From Diacronema lutheri (taxonomy: Eukaryota > Haptophyta > Pavlovophyceae > Pavlovales > Pavlovaceae), in the NCBI GenBank assembly GCA_019448385.1, contig JAGTXO010000078.1, forward strand, positions 1-40,000: a stretch of DNA of 40,000 bases, written 5' to 3'. The position numbers and the translations under genes are program-made. Below, one piece after another: positions 1 through 10,563 of this stretch. The notes below the pieces were generated by a model. The model saw only the letters and a list, made by a program, of their open reading frames with translations. It was not told the origin of the DNA and did no database searches. Every line of letters begins with the position of its first letter. Positions within the stretch are counted from its first letter, which is position 1.

Positions 1-62
<62 letters not shown>

Positions 63-98
63 CCCCCCCCCCACCCCCCCCCCCCCTCCCCCCCCATC
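1..98. repeat. Poly-C tract at window start
   Basis: The first 60 bases are all C. After two A the tract continues as C broken by single A or T to about base 96. In this window such C runs otherwise sit in introns on the sense strand just ahead of acceptors, so this may be the tail of an intron of a plus-strand gene to the left. That is inference; its true length cannot be known from here. Confidence 0.8.
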
Positions 99-942
99 AC
101 CCTCCGAGCGCGCGCGCGGCGCGCGCGCAACGCGGGCCGCGTTCACATACATTTCTCATATGTTAACGACGCATCCGGGCGAGTCCCACGTCCAAGCCGC
201 CGCCCCCGCGGCGACGCCGGCCACGCCGCTGCACCGCCCGCCGCCGCCGAAAAGGAAGCCGCCCGCCACCAGCGAGCCAAGCGCCACGAGGATCTCAATG
301 AAGCCGCGCGCGCGCCAACCCACCGACCGGGGCGAAAAATGTGTCGTTTGTGGTGCCGGCGCAGTCGATGGGCAGGGGCGGCGAGGCGTGCGGAGCGCGG
401 CCACCAAAGCTCGAGAACGTAGTCGTCGCAAGCAAACCAATCGTCGGAGAACAGGCCACGCCACCGTCGCCGACTGTACGTCGTCGGCTGCTCCGAACGA
501 TGCGAGGCATCGTCGGCGCCGAAGCTACCGCCGACGTCCAAGAAAAGAATAGGGGGTGGCCCACTTGGCCTGCCGCACGTGTGCGGCGCTGCGTGAGCGC
601 TCTTGAGATCGAGCGACCCATTTTCGCTCCCAAGACTAGTTCCCAGCTTTTCGAATTCAGGTGCCCGGACTGATCCGGCACAACGTCCATTGCCGTGACC
701 CAAAAGGGAAGCCGCTGACCCGCCAACTCGGGCGAGCGCCGGCGGTCCCGAGGACGGACAGGGCCCAGGGGCGCGAGACGCTCGACCGACGCGGCCCGTC
801 TCTTGCGCAGCATCGAGCTTTGCGCCTACCCCCGCCACGCTCGCTGCGCGAGCGCAGGCCCGCACGCTGCGCGGCGCGAGCCGTGTGTCGCGGCGCACGC
901 ACGCCTGCGCGCACGCGCGAGCGCGCACTCGGGGCGACGACG
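99..942. other. Upstream region without a confident gene
   Basis: No coding chain can be supported here. GC is somewhat lower at 540-720 than around it. On the minus strand a reading frame near 156-300 encodes a hydrophobic stretch ending at a stop near 156, which could be the last exon of a minus-strand membrane protein, but I found no convincing acceptor or partner exon. The stretch just before 943 probably holds the promoter and 5' leader of the RING gene. Confidence 0.4.
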
Positions 943-2218
943 ATGCACGCGGACCCGCCGCCAGTGGCGAGCCCGCACACGGGGCCTGCACCGACCGCCG
1001 CGGCCGCCGCGGCCGCCGCCGCTGCAACGTCCGGAGCCCCCGGAGCGGCGGGAGGGCGCCATACTGCCACCGCGGCGAGCAAGCGCGCTGCCGCGCAGCC
1101 GCAGCTGCAGCCGCCGGGCGCGAGCGCAACCGGCGCAACCGGCGCCGACGCGGACGGTGGACCCGTCGCCAAGCGCGCGCGCGCCGCCGCGTGCGCGAGC
1201 GCGCGCGCAACGCGCGCGGGCGCGCGCGGCGGCATGGGCGCGTGGCCGGGCGCGTCCGAATGTGCGCGGCCGGACTGCGGCGAGGCGTGTGCGCTCGCTG
1301 AGACGGCGGTGGAGGCGGGCGGCGCGGCGGAGATGGACGTGGATTGCACCGGCTGCGATCCGCGCGCGCCGCGCCGCGGCGCCGAGCGCGCCGCGTCGGC
1401 CGCCGCGGGCGCGTCGTGCGGCGTCGACGGCGGCGGCGGACGCGGCGGACGCGGCGGGCGGCGGAGCGGCGGCGGCGGCGGCGAACGCGGCGGATGCGGC
1501 TCGGCGGCCCACACGCCGCCCGTGCGAGGGCAGCCGCTCGTGCACCCGCGCACGGGCGAGCTGCGCAGGGTACGCTCGTTACCCACCATGCTCGGCGCGG
1601 GCAGCTCGGCCGAATTCACCGGCGCCCGGCGCCGCGCCGGCGGCGCGTGCGGTGGAGCGGCGGACGTTGGCGTCGCCGGCGCGGGCGTGGGCGCGCAGCG
1701 CTCGATCGAGCTGCCCGCGCTCACGCCGTTGGAGCGGCTGGCGGTGAAGGTGCGCACGCGGTGCTGCGGCCGGCCGCCGCTCGCGCCGCCCGCGCCGCCC
1801 GCCCGCCGCGCTCGTCGCGCAGCGGCCGCGCGCGCGCGCGCGCGCGGCGCGCGGCGCGCGCGGCGGCCGCGCGCGCCGAGCCGCGGCGCGCGCGCGCTCG
1901 CCGCGGCCACGGCGTTCCACCAAGCGCGTTCCGATGCGACCGCTGCACTTGCGCTTGGCCATTCGCGCGCCAACTGCCGCCGCGCTGGCGCCGGGCGCGT
2001 GCGTGTACCCAACCCCCCCCCCCCCCCCCCCCCCCTCCCCCCCTTTCCCTCCGTTCCCCTCCTTTCCTTCCTCCCCCCCCCTTTCCCCTCCCCTCCCCTC
2101 CCCTTTCCCCCCCTTCCCCCCCTTCCCCCCCTTCCCCCCCCTTTCCCCCCTTTCCCCCCTTTCCCCCCCTTTCCCCCCTTCCCCACCCTGTTCCCCTTCT
2201 CCAACCACCGTGCGCTCA

Positions 2219-2254
<36 letters not shown>

Positions 2255-2722
2255 TTCCTGCGCAGGGCCTTGTGGAGGGCCCTGGCCCGTGGCAGCCCAG
2301 TCGCGTCTCGAGCGGCCGCGCGGCCGGCGGCGCGTGCGCCGGCGGCTTGGCCGGCAACGCGGACGGGCGCGCAGGCACGCGTGGCGGAGGGTGCGGTGCG
2401 GCCGTTTCGGCCGTTTCGGCCGTTTCGGGCGGTGGCAGCGGAGGGAACGGCCCGCCCCGCTTCGGCCCGCACGCGGCTGCGGCCGCAAGCTACCTGCGCA
2501 CCGCGCCAACGCTCGTCGCGATCGCCGCCAAGCCGCGCAACGTCGCGGCCGCGCCGGCCGCCGGCGCGCCCGCCGAGGCGGACGAGGGACCCTGCGGTGG
2601 GGTTGGGCCGGATGCGGCCGTGGGCGCGGCTGGCGCTGGCGGCGGTGACGCGCTGAGCGCAGGCGGCTGCGTGGACGATGGCGGTGGCGGCGGTGGTGGT
2701 GGCGGCGGTGGTGGCGTTGGCA

Positions 2723-2777
<55 letters not shown>

Positions 2778-4302
2778 TGGCGGCGGGCTGCTGCGCGCGC
2801 GCTCGCTCGCGGCCAATCTACACACGTACGGGCGGGAAATGGCGTTGTTGCAACGGCTGTTTGAACACAACGCCGCGTCGCTCGCTGCGTTGCACTCGGG
2901 CGACGTGCGGGCGGGCGCGGCGGGCGCGGCGGGCGCGGTTGGCGCCGCCGGTGGCGGCGGCGGCGGCGTCGGCTGGGCGTTTCTCAACTCAACGTGCGGC
3001 ATCTGCGACGGCGAGATGCGCAGGCCCGTCTCGCTGCTCTGCCGCCATCGCTTCTGCTGGGAATGTCTCAAGGCCGTCATCGGAATCCATGGCTGCCCGC
3101 TCTGCGAGCGCGAAGCGCACGCCACGGCGGCCGCGGCCGCGCACGCGGCGGCGGCGGCAGTTGCGGCGGTTGCGGCGAGCGGTCGCGCGGGCGTGGACGC
3201 CATGGATGGCGATGGTGGATACGATGGCGGATACCATGTCGGATACGATGTCGGATACGATGTCGGATGCGATGGCGGATGCGATGGCGGATGCGATGGC
3301 GGCTTGCCTTCGGCGACGGAGGCGGTCAAGGCGGAGACCGTCACGGACAGCGACGGCGGCACGGCGGCCGCGGCCGCCGCCGGCGGCTGCGTGGCGGCGG
3401 CGGGCGGCGCGCGCGGCGCGGGCGTAGGTTGCGCGGGTGGCGTAGCGGTGGGCGGTCAGCTCGCGGCGGTTTCGTCGGACGGCGGACGCGCGCCGCCGAA
3501 CGCCAACGCCGCGGCGACGACCGCCGCGCACGCGCACGCGGCGGCGGACGCGAGGGCCGCCGCGGAGGCGGCGGAGGCCGCGGCGGCCGCGGCGGCCGCG
3601 GCGAACCCGCCGTCCATCTCCGGCCTGCTGCCAGGTGCGGCGCGGCGCGGCGCGGCGCGGCGCGGCGCGGCGCGGCGCGGCGCGGCGCGGCGCGGCGCGG
3701 CGCGGCGCGGCGCGGCGCGTGGACGCACGCGGACTGCACGGAGGTGCAGTCCGCGGACTGCACGGAGGTGCAGTCCGCGGACTGCACGGAGGTGCAGTCC
3801 GCGGACTGCACGGAGGTGCAGTCCGCGCGGACTGCGTGCAGTCCGCGCGTGGAGGCATGCGGACTGCACGCACGGATGTCCGTCGAGCGCGCGTGCGCCC
3901 ACCGCTCGCGCGCTCACCGCCCGCCCGCCCGCCCGCCCGCCCGCCCGCCCGTCCGCCCGCCCGCCCGCTTGCCCGTGCTCGTGCGCACGTTCCGATACCG
4001 CGCCTCGTTCCGATACCGCGCCTCGTTCCGATACCGCGCAGGTTCCGTAATCGCAATGTCCTGCCCCAACGGACCGCTCGTGACGCACCCGGACTCGGCC
4101 GGCTGCGGTACGCTCGCCGCTTCCGCCTTCTACAAGTCGAGCAACTGGTTGGCCGTCGTGAACGCGGGCGAGGCGGCGGCGGCGCTCGTCCCGCCCGCGG
4201 CCCGCGGCACGGACGACGCGAGCGGCGCGGCCGGCGACGTGGCCGGCGGCGCGGGCGGGGCGGACGGCGGCGTCAAGGCGGAGCCCAAGGGCGCAAGCGC
4301 GC

Positions 4303-4336
<34 letters not shown>

Positions 4337-4403
4337 GGGCGCGCGAGAGGCGCCGAGGCCACGGGGCGGGCCGAGCGGCGCCGCGTCGCTCGCCGCTGCG
4401 CGC

Positions 4404-4437
<34 letters not shown>

Positions 4438-7400
4438 GCTCGCGCCACCAACACCCGTCGTTCGCCGTGCGCGCGGACGGGATGGTCGCTGGACTTGTCG
4501 AGCTGCGGCCGACGCTCTCACAGTGGGCGCTCGTCGAACCGTCGCGTGAGGACTGGGCGGCCTTGCAGGTGCGCGAGGCCGCGCCGAGCGCCGCGCGCGC
4601 CTTTCGCCGCCGCGCGCCGGGGCGCCCGCCCCCCCCCCCCCCCCCCCCGCCTGATGCCGCGCGCGCGCCGCGCGCGCGCTGCGCTGCGCCGCGGCGCCGC
4701 CGCGACGCCGCCGCGCCGGCCGCCCGATCCGCGCGCGGCGTGCAGCTCGGGCGCACGCTGCCGTGGCTGATGGAACACGCGTGGGCGGGGGCCGAGGCGC
4801 CACCCAAGGCCGCCGAGCGTTGGATCTGCTTCCCGGAACTTCCCGTCACCGTCACAGCACCGTCACATACGGCGTTGCTCGCGCAGGCCGCGCTCGTGCC
4901 GATGCGCGTGCGGGCCGCCGCGCGCGCCGGTGCCGCCGCCGCCGCCGCCGGCGGCGCCGTCGACGCGGCGGCGTGGCCCGCCGTGCCGCCGCCGCCGCCC
5001 GTCGCGCCGGGCAGCGGCGCGCGCGGCGCGAACGCACGCGCGCGCAACGTCGGCGAGCAATCGCAGGGTGTGCGCAGGCATGGTGCCGCGGGTGGGCGCG
5101 GCGCGGCTCACATGGCGGGCGGTGGCGCGGGCGCACGCGTCGCTGGCGCCGGCTGTGGCGCGGGCGGCGCGGCGGGCGCGGCGGGTTCGCCGCCCTGCTG
5201 GCAAGCGGCGGCTGCGGCGGCGGCTGGGCTGCACGGCCCGGCCGCCGCGCACGCCGTCGCGCACGCCGCCGCCGCGCACGCCGCCGCCGCGGCCGCGGCG
5301 GGCGGCGCGGGCGGCGCGGGCGGCGCGGCGGGCGCGGCGGCGGTGCACGGCGCGTGGGGCAGCGCCGGCGCGCAGGCGGCCGCGGCGCACGCGATGCAGC
5401 TGCAGCAGTGGCAGCACGCGGCGGCGGCAGCCGCGGCCGCAGCGGCGTTTCAAAGGCACCACCAGCAGCAGGCCGCTGCTGCTGCTGCTGCATCTGCTGC
5501 TGCTGCTGCTGCCGCTGGTGGTGGTGGTGCAGCTGGCGGCGGCGGTGGCGGCGGCGGCGGCGCGGCTGGCGGCGGCACGGGCGCGGGCACCGCCGACCTG
5601 TCGGCGGCGGCGTTGACGCAGCAGCAGCAGCAGCAGCACGCGGCGGCCGCCGCGGCCGTCGTCGCCGCCGCCGCCGTTGCCGGCTTCCCACCCGCCGCCG
5701 TCGCCGCGCTGCTGGGTGGCGGAGGCGGCGTGGGCGGCGGCGCTCTGGACGGCGGGTTTGCAGCCCAGCTGCACGCGGCGATGGCGGCGGGCGGGATGGG
5801 CGGCGCGGGTGGCAGTGCCGGTGGGTTCTTGCTCGCGCAGCATATGTCAGCAATTGCTGCCGCCGCCGCTGCGCAGGGCGGCGGCGCCGGCGGCGTGGCC
5901 GGCGGCGCGGCGGGCGGCGCGGCGGGCGGCGCGGCGGGCGACGCGTGCGCCCTCGTCGCGGCGTCGGCCGGACTGGGCGGCGCCGGATTCGGCGGGATGC
6001 ACAACCTCACGCCGCTCACTTTAAATCAGCTTGCGCAGCTGCGGGCAATGCAGCATGCCGCCCTTGCCGCACAGGTGCGCGCCGCACCGTTCTTCCCCCC
6101 CCCCCCCCCCCCCCCCCCACCCCCGCACTCTCTCCCCATGCCCACTCCTCCGGCGATCAACGCTTACCCCCCCAACCCCCCCCCCCCCCCCCCCCCCCTT
6201 CACCCTTCCTCCCCCCCCCTTCCCACCCTTCCCGCTCGCCTCCGCCTGCGCCGCCTCCGCCTGCGCCGCCTCCGCCTTTGCCGCCTCCGCCTGTGCCGCC
6301 TCCGCCTGTGCCGCCTCCGCCTTTGCCGCCTCCGCCTTTGCCGCCTCCGCCTTTGCCGCCTCCGCCTGTGCCGCCTCCGCCTGTGCCGCCTCCGCCTTTG
6401 CCGCCATTGCCTTTGCCGCCATTGCCTTTGCCGCCTCCGCCTTTGCCGCCTCCGCCTTTGCCGCCTCCGCCTTTGCCGCCTCCGCCTTTGCCGCCTCCGC
6501 CTTTGCCGCCTCCGCCTTTGCCGCCTCCGCCTTTGCCGCCAGGCGTACCACCTGCAGGCAGCGCAGCAACGCGCCACGCAGCAGCAGGCCTTCGCGCAGC
6601 AGCAGGCCGCCGCCGCCGCCGCCGCCACCGCCGCCGCCGCCGCCACCGCCGCGCAGCCGCAGCAGCCGCCGCGGCTTTCGGGCGGCCGCACGCCGGGCGC
6701 GCCGAGCGCCGCCGCCGCCGCCGCCGGCCCGCCGTCGCCGGCCGGCGGCGGCGGCGCTGGCGGGTGCGCTGCGCCGCGCGCCGTTACGCACGCCGTTACG
6801 CAGGCCGTTACGCAATCACCATGGCCTCTGGCCATTGGTGGCCTTGGCGGCTTTGGCATCGCCGGCCCCGGCGGCGCGGCCGCGAACGAGTTGCGCTGGC
6901 GCGGCGGCGGCGCGCCGTCGGCGGCGGCCGCGAGCGGCGGTGGCGGCGCGGCCGGCGGCGGCGGCGGCGGCGGCGGCGCGCCGTCGGCGGCGGCCGCGAG
7001 CGGCGGTGGCGGCGCGGCCGGCGGCGGCGGCGGCGGCGGCGGTGGCGGCGGCAAAGCCGTGGCGGGGGCCGGCGCGGCCGCGCACGCGGCGACAACGGCG
7101 CCGTGCGGCACCGATGCGCCTCTGCGCACGCCGGTGCGTGCGCGCGCGCGCGCGCGCCGCGCCGCCGGGTCTGTGCGCATGGGCCGCGCATGGCCAGAGG
7201 CCGTGGTGATTGCGTAACGGCTTGCGTAACGGCTTGCGTAACGGCTTGCGTAACGGCGCATTGCTGCGCTTGGGCCGCGCATAGCTGCGCGGCGCCGCGC
7301 GATATCGCCGCGTGTGGCTTTCCCGCCAAAGCGCAACCCCGCCCCTTCCCCGTGCCCTTGTCTGTCCGCCATCGCCGTGTGTGGCCTTCCCGCCAAAACA

Positions 7401-7749
7401 CAACCCCGCCCCTTCCCCGTGCCCTTGTCTGTCCGCCATCGCCGTGTGTGGCCTTCCCGCCAAAGCGCAACCCCGCCCCTTCCCCGTGCCCTTGTCTGTC
7501 CGCCATCGCCGTGTGTGGCCTTCCCGCCAAAACACAACCCCGCCCCGTCCCCGTCCCCGTGCGTGTCTCACGCCCATCGTCCCCATCGCCCGCCGCCATG
7601 GCGTCGCCGGCTTTGGCCCTGCGCGCGCGTGCGCGCGCGCGCAGGGCTCGGCGCCCGCTGACGGCGGTGGCGCCGCGGGCGTGCCGCCCGGTGACGGTGG
7701 CGGTGGCGGTGGCGGCGGCGGTGGCGGTGGCGGTGGCGGTGGCGGCGGC

Positions 7750-7780
<31 letters not shown>

Positions 7781-8394
7781 ACGCCGACGCGGGCGCGCGC
7801 GCGGGCGCGGACGACCCGCGCGGCGCAGCAGCGCCATTGCAGCATGGCGGCGGCAGTGGCGGTTTGCAGCCGTTTGGCGATGGCGGCCTTTACGACCACG
7901 ACGACTTGGAGGCGCTGCTGCAGAGTCTGCTCAGTCCGGGCGCGGGCGCGGGTCCGGGTCCGGGCGCAGGCGGCGGTGGAGGCGGCGGCGTCGGCGGCGG
8001 AGCGGCGGGCGACGCGGCAGCGGCGGTGGCCTGCGGCGCCGGCGGCGCCGGCGCGGCCGCCGACGGCGGCGGCGGCTGCGGCGGGCTACGGCCGTCGGCG
8101 TCATCGCAGGATTTAATTGCGGCGCTCGGCCTGAATCTCGCCTCCTTCACGTCCTACCCGCGCGCCGAGCTGGTCGGCGGCACGCTCGGCGCGCTCGGCG
8201 CACACGGTGGCGGTGGCGGCGGCGGCGGCGGCGGGCTTGGCGGCTGGGCGGCGCTTGGCGGGTACGGCAGCGCGCTGGCCGGCGGCTCCTGCGGCCACGG
8301 CGGGCTTGGCGGCTGGGCCGGCGGCGGTGACACGCACGGGGGCGACGGGCTCATTTCAATGCCGGCGGCGCCGGGCGGTGGCGGCGGCGGCGAT

Positions 8395-8427
<33 letters not shown>

Positions 8428-9367
8428 GGCGGCGGTGGCGGCGGCGACGGCAGCGATGACGGCGTGGCCGCCATCGTTGGCCTTCGCCGCATCAACACGC
8501 AGCAGGCGCTCGCGGCCATCGGAGCGGCGGGCGGCGGCAGCGGCGGCGCGCCCGTGGCGGGTGTCGCTGCCACCGGCGCCATGGGAGGCTGCGGCGGCGC
8601 GCACGCCGGACCGGGTCCGGGTGGGCGGTTGCCGCCCGTCGCGGCCGGCGGCGGGCAGGGTCTCGTCAACGCGCTCGCGCCGCACACACGCGCGCCGCCC
8701 GCCGTCGCCGCCGGTGGCGGTGGTGGTGGTGGTGGTGGCGGTGGTGGTGGTGGTGGTGGTGGTGCGTCGCTGCTGCTGGCCGGCGGCAGCGCTGGCTGTT
8801 CGCTCGGCGCCGGCGCGTACGGGGTGGACGCGCCGTTCGCCGGGTCCGGGTCCGGAGCGCACGGCGCGCCCGGACTTTTCCGCGCGCCGAGCAGCGGCGC
8901 AGGCGGAGGCGGGGCGGGCGCGGCGGGCGGCGGCGCTGGCCTGCCGAGGGTCAAATCGATCCAGCGATTCGGCTCAATGCCAAAGGTGCGGCGCAGCGCC
9001 GGACAGGCCCGGACCGTGGCGCACCTCGTCGAGAGCCCTTCGCGCCGGACAGGCCCGGACCGCGGCCCACCTCGGCGTCCGCGCGGCGCGGCCCCTGCGC
9101 GTCAACGCCGCGGCTCCCGGACGCGCCCCGCCGCGGCTCCCGGACGCGCCCCGCCGCGGCTCCCGGACGCGCCCCGCCGCGGCTCCCGGACGCGCCTTTG
9201 CCGCGTGCGCGTGCGGCGGGCGGCTGCCCCGGCGCGTGCTCGCGCGCTCCTGCGCTCACGCGCCTCTTGCCTTCGCGGGCGCCGCCCGGCGGTTCGCGTG
9301 GGCGCAGGTTGACTCATTTTGCGAGCTGCTGCACAATATCTTTGAGCACCTCGACGAGAGCCCGTAG
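943..9367 (+). CDS. RING-finger low-complexity protein, 7 exons
   Basis: Exons: 943-1749, 2266-3634, 4042-4568, 4746-6074, 6543-7133, 7645-8985, 9308-9367. Together they give about 2007 codons in frame, with the stop TAG at 9365-9367. Near residues 513-552 there is a C3HC4 RING: CGIC, then LLCRHRFCWEC, then CPLC. This is the zinc-binding module of many E3 ubiquitin ligases, so a ubiquitin-ligase role is likely but not shown. The rest is Ala, Gly, Gln and Pro rich, with short conserved-looking islands (RTLPWLMEHAWAG, NQLAQLRAMQHAAL, KSIQRFGSMPK, and the last exon SFCELLHNIFEHLDESP). Such a build suits a nuclear regulator. Junctions at 3634/4042 (phase 1) and 7133/7645 (phase 0) shift the genomic frame yet join cleanly. 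The first intron (1750-2265) and the start at 943 are the least certain parts; an in-frame ATG also exists at 661. Confidence 0.72.
3635..4041 (+). repeat. Intron 2 of RING gene, built of four repeat families
   Basis: The donor is GTGCGG after CCAG and the acceptor is CGCAG at 4041. Inside lie, in order: a GCGGC pentamer array (about 3636-3719), four perfect 24-bp units from 3731 to 3826 plus a degenerate fifth to 3850, a CCCG-type array (about 3918-3968), and nearly three copies of an 18-bp unit TTCCGATACCGCGCCTCG that run into the acceptor. Almost all of the intron is tandem repeat. Confidence 0.8.
3731..3826. repeat. Four tandem palindromic 24-bp units
   Basis: Unit GGACTGCACGGAGGTGCAGTCCGC is repeated exactly four times. 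Each unit pairs with itself: GCGGACTGCAC and GTGCAGTCCGC are complementary around a GGAG loop, an 11-bp perfect stem. A fifth, shortened palindrome follows at 3827-3850. In RNA these would form a row of hairpins inside the intron. Confidence 0.85.
4569..4745 (+). other. Intron 3 of RING gene (177 nt, stop-free)
   Basis: CAG/GTGCGC donor, poly-C run at about 4629-4648, and CGTGCAG acceptor. The length is a multiple of three and no in-frame stop occurs, so retention would insert 59 residues rather than break the protein. Confidence 0.7.
6075..6542 (+). repeat. Intron 4 of RING gene with 15-bp minisatellite
   Basis: CAG/GTGCGC donor. Two poly-C runs (about 6096-6118 and 6178-6198) are followed from about 6235 by a 15-bp array (TTTGCCGCCTCCGCC and variants with TGTG or ATTG) of roughly twenty copies that ends exactly at the acceptor CCGCCAG. 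At 468 nt the intron is a multiple of three and stop-free. Confidence 0.75.
6911..7042 (+). repeat. 66-bp direct duplication inside coding exon 5
   Basis: A 66-bp block starting at 6911 is repeated at 6977. It encodes two copies of a 22-residue unit of the form GAPSAAAASGGGGAAGG(G)n and keeps the frame. It looks like recent slippage or unequal exchange in the coding sequence. Confidence 0.8.
7211..7560 (+). repeat. Intron 5 of RING gene: 12-bp and 67-bp arrays
   Basis: The intron runs 7134-7644. It holds four copies of a 12-bp unit (GCGTAACGGCTT, about 7211-7256), then four copies of a 67-bp unit spaced exactly 67 bp apart (anchor CTTCCCGCCAAA at 7318, 7385, 7452 and 7519). The 67-bp copies differ at few positions, mainly AAAGCGCAA versus AAACACAAC, which alternate. 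Confidence 0.85.
9003..9200 (+). repeat. Intron 6 of RING gene: duplicated and 23-bp repeats
   Basis: The intron is 8986-9307. It starts with two copies of a unit containing GCCGGACAGGCCCGGACCG (about 9000 and 9042), then four copies of a 23-bp unit with CGGCTCCCGGACGCGCC (9111, 9134, 9157, 9180). The acceptor is GGGCGCAG at 9307, followed by a 60-nt terminal exon. Confidence 0.75.
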
Positions 9368-9556
9368 CGCCCTGTGTGGCGCCGCGCGCCGCCCGGTAGC
9401 CGGCGCTGCGAGGGCCACGGCCGCGCTGCGAGGGCCGCGGTCCCGCCCTGTCTGGGGCCTCATTCGCCCATTTTGGCGGACTGCGGCTGCGTCGCTGCCT
9501 GGTGCGGTAATGCCTGCAAACTGCAGGCCGCTTTTTGAAAAGGAGCGTGAAAAAAA

Positions 9557-9591
<35 letters not shown>

Positions 9592-9649
9592 ATATTACAA
9601 AAGACGTGCGGAGGTGCAGTGACGTCCGTGGCCACCGTGCGCCGATGGC
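9368..9649. other. Intergenic spacer with 33-G homopolymer
   Basis: This holds the 3' side of the RING gene and the 5' leader of the next gene. A run of exactly 33 G lies at 9558-9590 after AAAAAAC, followed by AATATTAC, a local AT-rich spot. I see no coding signal. It is one of the few G runs on a sense strand, so it does not fit the intron poly-C pattern. Confidence 0.6.
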
Positions 9650-9677
9650 ATGCTGCGCGTCCTCATCGGGCTCGTGA
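9645..9677 (+). promoter_or_regulatory. Short overlapping upstream ORF
   Basis: An ATG at 9645, five bases ahead of the main ATG at 9650 and in another frame, opens a ten-codon ORF (MACCASSSGS) ending in TGA at 9675-9677. If the mRNA includes it, ribosomes must skip it to start the main protein. Transcript start is unknown. Confidence 0.35.
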
Positions 9678-10532
9678 CGGCGGGTGGCGCGCCGCGCACG
9701 CCGGCGCGCGTCGCGTCGCCGTGGGCGGGATGGACGCCGCCGCCGCCGGAGCAGCTGCGCGCGCAGGAGCTCGCGTTCAGCGCGTTCGCGCGCGACCACC
9801 CCGATCTGCTCGCGATCGACCCGGGCGCCAAGCGCTACCCGTTCGTCGGGCCGGCGTGCGACGAGGGCCACCTGCGCAACTGCTCGTGGTGCGAGTCGCA
9901 GCGACGCGCGCAGGCGGCCGCGCACGAGCGCGCCGAGCCCGCGCGCCTCCTCGCCGTCGGCTCCGTCCTCACGCTGCTCGACGACCGGCTGCTCGCCGGC
10001 TGGTCGGGGCTGCAGCGCTTCTCGCGGCGCGCCGACGTCTTCCCGCTGCGCGAGATCCCAATCTTTGGCGCGGTGCGGCCACGCGGGCAGCCGGGCATGC
10101 CCGCCGAGGTCGCGCCCGCCCTCCGCTTCCGGATGAACATCCCCGTCTCGAACGGCTTCGATTCATACTGCTCGGCGTTTTACGACAAGGCGCACGGCGG
10201 TTTCAACCTGATGCACTCGGTCAACGTCTGGCGCTCGGCCGACGCGCTGCACTGGTCGGGCGAGCTGCCCCGCAAAATGGTCTTCGAGCCGCCCTTCGCC
10301 AACCCCGGCGACGACGTCTGCCACTCGCGCGTCGACCCGCCCGCGTCCGCGCGCGCCGAGCGGCCTGCGCACTTCTTCGCGACGCGCACAAAATGGTGCG
10401 GATACGACGTGCCGCTGCTCTTCGGCGTGCGTGGCGACGACCTGCTTGACCCGCGCACGCGCGTCGTGCCCGCCATGTTTGGCGACGCGCCGCTCAACGC
10501 GCCGGCGCCGGCGCCGGCGGCCGGCCCGGCGG

Positions 10533-10563
<31 letters not shown>

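Noticed and set aside
661-942. Earlier in-frame ATG at 661 for the RING protein
   Set aside because: The extra 94 residues are Arg-rich and resemble translated non-coding GC-rich DNA. The ATG at 943 begins the coherent Ala/Pro-rich protein. Not excluded.
143-1210. A minus-strand gene across the first kilobase
   Set aside because: Long frames exist on the minus strand but with Arg/Ala bias and no motif. The hydrophobic end at 156-300 could not be connected to any other exon.
6235-6542. Coding reading of the 15-bp array (PPLPPPP or AASAFAAS)
   Set aside because: The array lies between a GTGCGC donor and a CCGCCAG acceptor with poly-C before it, and exons on both sides continue in frame without it. 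Kept as intron; retention remains possible.
7309-7560. Regular direct repeats that might be mistaken for a CRISPR array
   Set aside because: The 67-bp copies are contiguous with no unique spacers and lie in an intron of a eukaryotic gene. The same holds for the other tandem arrays.
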